From Trichostrongylus colubriformis (taxonomy: Eukaryota > Nematoda > Chromadorea > Rhabditida > Trichostrongylidae): DNA of 64,000 nucleotides. Below, in pieces: positions 61,069 through 64,000 of this stretch; within the stretch, counting starts at the first letter, position 1; each line of letters starts with the position of its first letter. The DNA lies in NCBI GenBank assembly GCA_963978905.1, contig OZ022258.1:52498591-52562590 (forward strand). Direction: 5' to 3'. The position numbers were made by a program, and so were the translations under genes. The notes below the pieces were generated by a model that was not told the DNA's origin, made no database searches, and worked only from the letters and a program-made list of their open reading frames with translations.

Positions 61069-63141
61069 TGCCCACGCCTAATAGCTCTGTCCCGTAGCAT
61101 TCCTTGGATCTCATCTGCTGTGACAGCTTCAAAATACTCGTCCGCAATCAAAGATGGGGGCTCAGAAGGCGTATTTTCAGCCTCTCCTTTTGACTCCTTT
61201 GACTCCGTTGTTGTTGACGGAGTACTCGATTGACCACTAGATTGCGGGCTAGATGTTGTTGTCTCCACATGCGTGCTGGTTACGAAGTCTGGCGGTGAAC
61301 TCGATGCTTTGATCGATGAAATGGCACTAGTACCAGCTCCGAAACGAGGGCGATTCCTGTGAAAGCAAAAGAAGATAATTTTTCGATTTCCGCTACTATG
61401 GTGTGAGCTTACTCGTAGGTTTCATCCACTCCTTCTAGGGTGCTATTTTCCTTTCCGGTCTCGATGGCTATCGTTCTAAAATGAATAACGTTTAAAGGTG
61501 GTCACGAACTTCTTGTTCTTCTGATTCATGCCATGGAAGTGTTGCCAACAATACTAAAGTGTGTGCAGGGGACACCGGGAGTCGAGAATTCCTCTACAAA
61601 GGGATCGTGTTTGATCGGATGAGAGGGTGGGGCGTCGTACCCTCAAAAGTCAGCGATAAGCAAAGAAATCTAAATTTCCATCAAGCAGATGAGACGAATG
61701 GTATTTTACTGTATTTTCTTGTGGCAAAATGTAAAATAAATACATTTTGGCCTCAGAAAAGGATAAACAGCAGAAAACCACATTGCAGCTGTGCAATCCA
61801 GCAACAATTACTGGTATTGTAGAGATCAATAAAGGGGAAGTCCGTATTCGGTCGCCGTAGAGGGCGGTGTTGCATTGAAGAGGCATTTTCTCGGGTGCGT
61901 ATCCTTATGTCAGGATTTCGCACGACCACGAGCGGCGTGCGACGGAGTGAGTGCGAGCTATGCGCGTCGCGGTAGTTGGGTCTAAGAACGATTACACGGT
62001 AATGCTAGGGGCGCGATACGCAGTTGACTTGTAATCGCTTCGGGCTTCCCAACAACATGGCGCCTCACCTTCAGTACATACCCTTTTTCCTCGACACCCG
62101 GGAGTGCCCTGGGTATGTGCAATCAGAAGCCATCAGAAGTAACAAAAAAATCCCAATAATTTCATGCAAGCAGTTAAAAGTTCACCTGGATAAATTTCTA
62201 TCTAGTAGTGCGGACGATGAGCCCATTAAAGCTGCGATCACGGCAATAGCCTTAGGTTCCAACGCAATGATTGAATGTTCCTGGAAGCTTTGTCAAATTT
62301 AGATAATGACGCTGAAAACAGTATTTGATATACAAACTGTACCTTTCTTGCTTCGGCCGAAGATGATGGTTTTGAAGACATCGTTGGTTTAAGATCTTCA
62401 CAAGCTTCCTCCGACGATTTCTCAGCAGCTGTGGTAACGGCCTGGAAGTCCTACATTTAATCTATTCAACGGGACTCAAGTGGTTTGAGTCGTTTCTCGT
62501 TTCTTTCAAAACGGTCACGTCATATGGGGTAAATGGCTGGCCCCATCGAAATCCTACCTTTACAGCTAGTGTGTCTATGACTTGGTTTGGCTAAGGACCT
62601 ATAATAGGTTTCTCGGCAAAATATGCACTAATAATCGGGTTCATGTTGTAGCGCATGTCCACCTCACCGCTCAAATCGTTTTCGAAATAAGTTATGGTTC
62701 TTAGTCTTTGTGCTTGATTTTTTTTCGAAATTTGGGCAGTGCCTAATGGTCGCGAGTGATAGCGGCAGATTACACTAATACGATCTACACGTCAACTTAT
62801 AGAGGTATATAATATATATTTTTTGAGGATTCAAAACACCTACAGTAGGCGACTCCCTCGTGACAGTGGGCAAGTCGCTGGGCCATGCTTCAGCAGCAGC
62901 AGCGTCATTTCGGGGACCACTGCAAAGTAATGAGAATTCTGTTTTTCATCCAGAAAGTCCCAGCATCTAGATAGATTGCTTCAAAGAAAAGCCACATACG
63001 GCTGATCTTGATTAGCCCTTTCGCGACGTTGACGACGTTCCCGATCGGCTTGAATGCGTTTGTAAGTGAAACCAATCACCATAAAAATCGACGCCACGGC
63101 CATTACTACACCAAAAGCACATACGAGAAGCAAGGAGAAAT
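61069..63141 (-). CDS. Receptor-like protein: membrane anchor and Ser/Thr-rich tail, partial
   Basis: Five minus-strand exons join in phase: 63141-63000, 62919-62844, 62450-62338, 61475-61413 and 61356-61069. The first encodes a hydrophobic span (LLLVCAFGVVMAVASIFMVI) and then a strongly basic stop-transfer and helix (TYKRIQADRERRQRRERA), so the N-terminal side should be outside the cell. The tail is alanine-, Ser/Thr- and Glu-rich (DAAAAEAWPSDLP, TTTSSPQSSGQSSTPSTTT) and ends with a helical LIADEYFEAVTADEIQGMLR before a GTAAGT donor. The third exon could instead stop at a GTACAG donor (62343), but only the GTTTGT donor keeps phase. Both ends are missing: the ectodomain lies to the right (beyond 63141 or outside the window), and at least one exon lies below 61069. 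It converges on PACS. No family is recognised. Confidence 0.6.
61557..61885. mobile_element. Element J copy between the tail exons of the receptor-like gene
   Basis: GACACCGGGAGTCGAGAATT left part, GTCAGCGATAAGCAAAGAAA, AAATGTAAAATAAATACA and AATTACTGGTATTGTAGAGA match the 14.6 kb copy. It is intronic (61476-62337). Confidence 0.7.
61893..62062. mobile_element. Mutator-like MITE, truncated
   Basis: GGGTGCGTATCCTTATGTCA followed by GAGCGGCGTGCGACGGAGTG matches the left two-thirds of the 7.2 kb copy. A solo J end (TCCTCGACACCCGGGAGTGC) follows at 62088. Confidence 0.65.
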
Positions 63142-63453
63142 CTGCAATACATCTCCATATTTTCTATTATTATGTGTGTTGAAGGGGATTGCGGGTGATC
63201 GCGGAGATATTGTACGATTTGTAGTTTGGCCATTCAAATGGGTTAATTATGACACATATGTTCTATATAAGTATACCAATTTCAGCTACGCGATCTACCT
63301 CGCGCGTAACAGGACACTGTTACGAAGCGGTATATACAGTAGCGGTCAATAATATATGCGTTTCCGGATTTCAACCATAACTTTGGTCAGCATTTACATA
63401 TCTCGCTCAAATTTTTTTGTGTTTTGAAGGCAACTGTCACTAGTGAAAGAAAG

Positions 63454-63631
63454 TACAGTCCATTTCGGAAAAATTGTCGGGGCGTGTACTACGGACTTGG
63501 GTGTATGGCGAGAGCGAGAGTATGTGACGAGAGTGAGAGTATGTGGCGGGGTGAGAGAGTTGAGAGAGTTTGATACACGTTCACCCAAGTCCGTAGGACA
63601 CGCCCCGTCAGTTTTTCCGAAATGAACTGTA
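63454..63631. mobile_element. Foldback MITE, family A copy 4
   Basis: TACAGTCCATTTCGGAAAAA / TTTTTCCGAAATGAACTGTA ends, with GAGAGTGAGAGTATGTG inside. Confidence 0.85.
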
Positions 63632-63902
63632 TCTCAGCCGAGTAGGATGCAGTGTGAAGGTGGAAAAAATTATTTAACTGAAAACACTGAAAATGGTTTC
63701 ATTGCTGTGATGTGCTGTCAGGATTCCAAAGGACGAGTAACAATGTTCTGGCCTCAGTCCGCTCTATTTTTTGCATAACGGCTCGTTTCGTTTAGTTATA
63801 AGCTTTTTATGGCTAATTGAATTTTTGAAAAGTTTGATCATTTTCAGGGCTTCCAGATGGATAATTTATTACCTTCACACTGCATCCTACTCGGCTAAGA
63901 TA
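63630..63902. mobile_element. Inverted-repeat element abutting family A copy 4
   Basis: Inverted arms AGCCGAGTAGGATGCAGTGT (63636 onwards) and ACACTGCATCCTACTCGGCT (ending near 63897), about 270 bp in total. It shares a TA with the neighbouring element. Confidence 0.75.
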
Positions 63903-64000
63903 GTTTTTTCATGGAGTAGCAGTAACCTTCGAATTAGTTGAATACGACTTTGTAAACGTCGGCTGAAATTATGGTGAAGGCCAAGAACGCATATATTTTT

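Overview
The window is animal DNA, most likely from a clade V (strongylid or hookworm-like) nematode. This is inferred from orthology, AT-rich introns ending in TTTCAG/TTTTAG-type acceptors, mariner-family debris and dense short inverted-repeat elements. There are no bacterial operons, ribosome binding sites, rRNA genes or CRISPR arrays. Almost all long open frames are accidental. The real genes are spliced, and I rebuilt them by hand from protein similarity held in memory plus splice-phase agreement. Two genes are recognised with high confidence. The first is a minus-strand cytosolic 5'-nucleotidase of the NT5C2 family (13 phased exons, 9840 down to 200, running off the left edge). The second is a complete 22-exon plus-strand PACS (phosphofurin acidic cluster sorting) protein gene, 48422-56813, encoding 829 residues. 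Three further minus-strand genes are supported by phased exons but not recognised: a 190-residue single-pass membrane protein (16958-13121), an unknown gene ending at 27669, and the membrane-anchor and Ser/Thr-rich tail exons of a receptor-like protein (63141-61069) lying tail-to-tail with PACS. A weaker terminal exon lies at 47328-47107, and weak plus-strand coding-like sequence at 29591-30108. Layout: 0-10.4 kb is the nucleotidase, with large introns full of insertions; 12.2-13.1 kb a mariner-derived element; 13.1-17 kb the small membrane protein, whose first intron holds a six-copy 267-279 bp tandem array; 17-27.6 kb gene-poor sequence with foldback elements, a 736 bp terminal-inverted-repeat element, perfect hairpins and a local duplication; 27.7-29.3 kb the unknown gene; 30-47 kb gene-poor with a tRNA-type SINE, a GACA microsatellite, a 429 bp duplicated block carrying a Mutator-like element, a dead mariner and a second mariner-derived element; 48.4-56.8 kb PACS; 61-63.2 kb the receptor-like tail; and the right end is two nested foldback elements. 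The best-supported biology is a nucleotide-metabolism enzyme with all four haloacid dehalogenase motifs kept, and a membrane-traffic adaptor with its furin-binding region and acidic cluster kept. I found no evidence for a novel multi-gene system. The most informative new material is the non-autonomous transposon fauna (several families with recognisable ends and some target-site duplications) and the unrecognised membrane-protein genes.
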